A stretch of DNA of 17,499 bases from Clostridiales bacterium (GTDB taxonomy: Bacteria > Bacillota > Clostridia > Oscillospirales > Oscillospiraceae), in NCBI GenBank assembly GCA_021199695.1, contig JAJQHP010000146.1, forward strand, positions 1 through 17,499. The letters are read 5' to 3'. The notes below the pieces were generated by a model, which was given only the letters and a program-made list of their open reading frames with translations, did no database searches and had not been told where the DNA came from. A program made the translations under genes and the position numbers. Each line of letters opens with the position of its first letter. Position 1 is the stretch's first letter. Positions 15,034 through 17,499 of this stretch are shown piece after piece.

Positions 15034-16347
15034 ATGTCTTACGCCACCGACCGAAAGATCGAGCCGCTGCTCATGGCGGCGACTCTGGCTACCCTGGAGA
15101 AAAAGCCGCCCCGGGACCTGAAAAAGACCAAGGCGAAGCAGGACGAGCGTATTCATGCGCTCATGGTCCGGGCCTATGAGATCCCCTTTTACCGGGCCCG
15201 GTTCGAGGCCACCGGCACCACGCCGGAGGACTATCACACCGCCGCCGATCTGTACAAGTTCCCCCTCCTGACCAAGGAGGAGCTGCGGGACTGGACGGAC
15301 CGGGAGCTGGCGGAGCACCCGGAGAAATACCGGGACTGGCACGTCAATCCCACCAGCGGCTCCACCGGACTGCCTCTGAAAACCCTGTTCTCCCCCCGGG
15401 AGAACGCCGCCGCCCAGGCCAACTGGATGCGGGTGCTGATGATGGGGGGCTTTATCCCCGTCGTCCACAAGAACCTCCACCGTCCCAACTCCCTCCACAC
15501 CACCACCGGAGGCAAAAAGTCCCTGATGGCCAGGCTGGTGGATACCCGGTGGAAGGAGATGTCCGATTCCATCAAGAACCGTATCCCCAGCGAGCAGCTG
15601 CTCCGGGAGATCAACGACTACAAGCCTTATTTCCTCTACACCCACAAAAACGTCCTGGTGCGGGTGGCCAAGTACGCCAAGGAGAACAACCTCTACCTGT
15701 GGCAGCCCAAGCTGTACGCCCCCATCAGCGAGATGCTGGACAGCCAGTCCGAGCGGCTGCTGCTGGAGATGTTCGGCCCCGGCCTGCTCAACGCCTATGG
15801 CCTGTCTGAGGTGGGCAGCTGCGCCACCCGGCTCCCGGGCAGCAGGGAGTTTGTGGTCAACAACGACACCCACGTCATCAACATCTATGACGACGACGGC
15901 AACCCGGCGGACAACGGCATGGCGGCGGTGACTCCTCTGTTCAAAACCGACCTGCCCCTCATCAACTACACCACCCGGGACCGGATGGAGAGCTACCGGA
16001 AGGAGGGCATCCGCTTTATCACCGCCATCCTGGGCCGGATGAACGATGTCATCCGCCATAAGGACGGCTCCGTGACCGAGTGGGGCAACATCGAGGTGGT
16101 GGTGAACTATGCCACCAATCTGGACATCGTCCAGAGCCGGTTTATCCAGGAGAGCTATGACCGAATTCGTATCCAGCTGGTCAAGGACCCGGCTTCCACT
16201 CTGAGCGATGAGGAGATCGAACGGCGGTATACCGAGCTGTTCGCCCCGGTGCTCAACCATGAGTTCCAATTCGAATATGAGTGGCTGGAGGAGATCCCCG
16301 CCGACCCCAACGGCAAGCTGCGTATGATCGTGTGCAATATTTCGTGA
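15034..16347 (+). CDS. PaaK/CapK-type adenylate-forming enzyme
   Basis: 437 residues, phenylacetate-CoA ligase / coenzyme F390 synthetase / CapK family. Core motifs are intact: the phosphate loop TSGSTGLPLK (107-116), YGLSE (255-259), YTTRD (312-316) with the ribose-binding Asp, GRMNDVI (334-340), and a C-terminal NGKLR lysine (K428) as in the A10 motif. Such enzymes activate a carboxylic acid as an acyl-AMP, then pass it to CoA or another acceptor. CapK-like members are common in capsule and polymer clusters, where their exact role is poorly known. Here it might activate the acid that decorates the WecE amino sugar, acting with the ATP-grasp protein or the hexapeptide acyltransferase. GGAGGGG lies about 8-10 nt before the ATG; 15 nt follow the ATP-grasp gene, so the two are surely co-transcribed. 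Confidence 0.88.
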   Translation: MSYATDRKIEPLLMAATLATLEKKPPRDLKKTKAKQDERIHALMVRAYEIPFYRARFEATGTTPEDYHTAADLYKFPLLTKEELRDWTDRELAEHPEKYRDWHVNPTSGSTGLPLKTLFSPRENAAAQANWMRVLMMGGFIPVVHKNLHRPNSLHTTTGGKKSLMARLVDTRWKEMSDSIKNRIPSEQLLREINDYKPYFLYTHKNVLVRVAKYAKENNLYLWQPKLYAPISEMLDSQSERLLLEMFGPGLLNAYGLSEVGSCATRLPGSREFVVNNDTHVINIYDDDGNPADNGMAAVTPLFKTDLPLINYTTRDRMESYRKEGIRFITAILGRMNDVIRHKDGSVTEWGNIEVVVNYATNLDIVQSRFIQESYDRIRIQLVKDPASTLSDEEIERRYTELFAPVLNHEFQFEYEWLEEIPADPNGKLRMIVCNIS

Positions 16348-16351
16348 CAAT

Positions 16352-16369
16352 GGGAGGCGCCCAGTCTTG
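16352..16369 (+). promoter_or_regulatory. Ribosome site that sets a TTG start
   Basis: GGGAGG (16352-16357) is followed after 9 nt by TTG (16367-16369). No in-frame ATG lies between it and residue 15 of the following gene, and the nearby ATG at 16350 is in another frame. TTG starts often lower translation. Confidence 0.7.
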
Positions 16370-16726
16370 ATCGATCAATTCTTATCCAAAAAGCGCAATC
16401 TGTACCTGATGGTGGCTTTCGTCATCTTTATCGAGAGCCTGAGCACGGCGATGCTCAAGGTGGCGGGCCAGTATCCCACGATGTCCTTTCAGTTCTGCCT
16501 GTTCTATGTGATATCGGTGGGCATCTTCGGCGTGGACGCCATCTGCTGGCAGCTGATGCTGGAGCGGATGCCCCTGGGGACCGCCTATATGCGAAAGGGC
16601 GGGACCTATGTCCTGTTCTTCTTCTGGGCGGTGGTGCTGTTCCACGAGACGATCACGGTCCAGAACATCATCGGTATGGGTATTATTATTTTGGGAATGG
16701 TGGTGAGTATGTCCGATGACCATTAG
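16367..16726 (+). CDS. SMR/EamA-type small membrane protein, first of a pair (ArnE/F-like flippase subunit)
   Basis: 119 residues, four membrane helices, TTG start. In helix 1, E23 and K31 are eight residues apart (E-S-L-S-T-A-M-L-K), the same spacing as E14 and K22 of EmrE, so the membrane Glu of SMR transporters is kept. The loop before helix 3 (GTAYMRKGGTYV) replaces the drug-exporter Y-A-x-W-x-G motif, which argues against a multidrug pump. In ArnE/ArnF, paired SMR-like proteins flip undecaprenyl-phosphate-aminoarabinose. The location after an ArnC-like GT2 and the overlap with the next gene support a similar flippase role here. Confidence 0.82.
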   Translation: MIDQFLSKKRNLYLMVAFVIFIESLSTAMLKVAGQYPTMSFQFCLFYVISVGIFGVDAICWQLMLERMPLGTAYMRKGGTYVLFFFWAVVLFHETITVQNIIGMGIIILGMVVSMSDDH

Positions 16727-17099
16727 CTATCTGTATGCCATGGGCTCCGTGCTGGTGGCCGTGGTGGGGCAGCTCCTGCTGAAAACCGAAGCGGGCAGGG
16801 AGCACGCCTCCTTCCTGGGAAAATACCTGAACGTCAGGGTCATATCCGCCTATGTGCTGATGGTAGTCTCCCTTTTCCTCAACGCCCTGGCGTTGCGGGA
16901 TCTGCCCCTGTCGGTGCTGCCCTGCATCACCTCCACCAGTTTTATCTGGATCATTATCCTGTCCGCCGTCTGCTTCAAGGAGAAGCCCACCGTGAAAAAG
17001 GTGGCGGGAGCCCTGCTTATTATTGTGGGCATCATCGTCTCCCGGGTGGATTTTCAGGAGCTGTCGGCGGCCATCGGTCTGACGGCATTGGGAGGCTGA
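16716..17099 (+). CDS. SMR/EamA-type small membrane protein, second of a pair (ArnE/F-like flippase subunit)
   Basis: 127 residues with four membrane helices. It overlaps the first SMR gene by 11 nt, which suggests translational coupling and a fixed ratio of the two proteins. Helix 1 has V-A-V-V-G-Q-L-L-L-K: the Lys (K23) is kept, but the site of the SMR Glu is Ala (A15). The GQLLLK form is typical of ArnE-like subunits. The ribosome site before ATG 16716 is weak, which fits coupling. Helix 3/4 (FIWIIILSAVCFKEKPTVKK, IIVGIIVS) matches the EamA pattern of a charged loop followed by a glycine-containing last helix. Confidence 0.83.
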   Translation: MTISYLYAMGSVLVAVVGQLLLKTEAGREHASFLGKYLNVRVISAYVLMVVSLFLNALALRDLPLSVLPCITSTSFIWIIILSAVCFKEKPTVKKVAGALLIIVGIIVSRVDFQELSAAIGLTALGG

Positions 17100-17103
17100 G
17101 AGA

Positions 17104-17499
17104 ATGAAAAATGCGATTCAACGTCTGGTGCAGATGGTCTTCGGACTGACCCTGTTTGAGCTGCCCGGCCTGAACAAGCTACGGATCTGGGCCTATCGGG
17201 CGGTGTTCGACATCGGCCCCAACCCCCGCTACATCTCCAACCATGTTACCATCCTTCTGGGCCACCGCCGGACGGGGGAGAGCAAGACCCCGGAGACGAA
17301 GCCCCACACCATCAAGATCGGTGCCCGGGTGGGCCTGTCCGCCAACGTACAGATCGACTATGTGGGCGGTGTGGTCATCGGAGACGACGTGTGGTTCTCT
17401 GAGGGGGCCAAGGTGCTGACCCATGACCACAATCTCGGCCCGGAGCGGGTGGAGCTGAAGCCGGAGAGCATGCCGGTCTCCCACCTGATCGTAGGGGAC
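17104..17499 (+). CDS. Left-handed beta-helix (hexapeptide) acetyl/acyltransferase, N-terminal part
   Basis: At least 132 residues; cut by the window end and open throughout. An amphipathic N-terminal segment (1-35) precedes hexapeptide-repeat sequence (about 69-105): IKIGARVGLSANVQID, VVIGDDVWFSEGAKVLT. These repeats are followed by THDHN (106-110), which holds the His expected to activate the acceptor, and a later IVGD start of another coil. Family members acetylate sugar hydroxyls or amines from acetyl-CoA. Here it may O- or N-acetylate the deoxy amino sugar or the polymer. ATG 17104 has GGAGG (17091-17095) 8 nt upstream, inside the end of the previous gene; the intergenic gap is 4 nt. Confidence 0.85.
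   Translation, partial: MKNAIQRLVQMVFGLTLFELPGLNKLRIWAYRAVFDIGPNPRYISNHVTILLGHRRTGESKTPETKPHTIKIGARVGLSANVQIDYVGGVVIGDDVWFSEGAKVLTHDHNLGPERVELKPESMPVSHLIVGD

Noticed and set aside
13756..16350. An 864-codon open frame on the minus strand opposite the ATP-grasp and PaaK-like genes
   Set aside because: It spans three genes in the other direction, has shadow-type composition, and no promoter or ribosome site.

Overview
The window looks like a chromosomal segment of a high-GC, spore-forming Clostridia, most like an Oscillospiraceae-type gut Firmicute. This is inferred from strong GGAGG ribosome sites, a BspA-type leucine-rich-repeat surface protein with the Clostridia-style N-terminal module, a SpoIIQ-like sporulation protein and teichoic-acid-type genes. 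No marker gene fixes the genus. I see no tRNA, rRNA, CRISPR array, transposase or phage gene.

Left part, minus strand. Positions 1-2905 hold one large secreted BspA-like LRR protein, broken by a single-base frameshift near 1433. The downstream remainder (more LRRs, a 24-bp tandem repeat, two fibronectin-III-like domains) stays open to the window edge in the shifted frame. It has its own promoter (2960-2987). Next come a terminator, an M23/SpoIIQ-like membrane protein (3129-4004) preceded by a candidate forespore-sigma promoter, and a HAD phosphatase (4053-4724).

Centre. At 4725-4908 two divergent sigma-A-like promoters face away from each other. Their -35 boxes lie inside an imperfect 13-bp inverted repeat. 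The leftward promoter drives the HAD gene and the rightward one drives the surface-polymer cluster.

Right part, plus strand, 4909-17499. This is one tightly packed operon-like cluster that runs off the window. In order it holds: a TagB/TagF-type CDP-glycerol glycerophosphotransferase; TagD (CDP-glycerol synthesis, with an extra internal promoter); a 1246-residue fusion of a degenerate acyltransferase-3-like membrane region to a YfhO-type GT-C protein; WecE (dTDP-4-amino-4,6-dideoxygalactose transaminase); an unassigned polytopic membrane protein; a polyprenyl-phosphate GT2 (GtrB/CsbB/ArnC type); an ATP-grasp ligase; a PaaK/CapK-type adenylating enzyme; two overlapping SMR-type small membrane proteins (one with a TTG start); and the start of a hexapeptide acetyltransferase.

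The reading that joins these genes is an inference. The cell would make glycerol-phosphate polymer precursors and, in parallel, a 4-amino-4,6-dideoxy sugar. The amine may be acylated by the ATP-grasp, adenylating or hexapeptide enzymes. The GT2 would load the sugar on undecaprenyl phosphate, the SMR pair would flip it, and a GT-C protein (the YfhO fusion and/or the unassigned membrane protein) would attach it to a teichoic-type polymer outside the membrane. This resembles known CsbB/YfhO and ArnC/ArnEF/ArnT logic, but the combination of parts and the fusion are unusual and are the most interesting aspect of the window.
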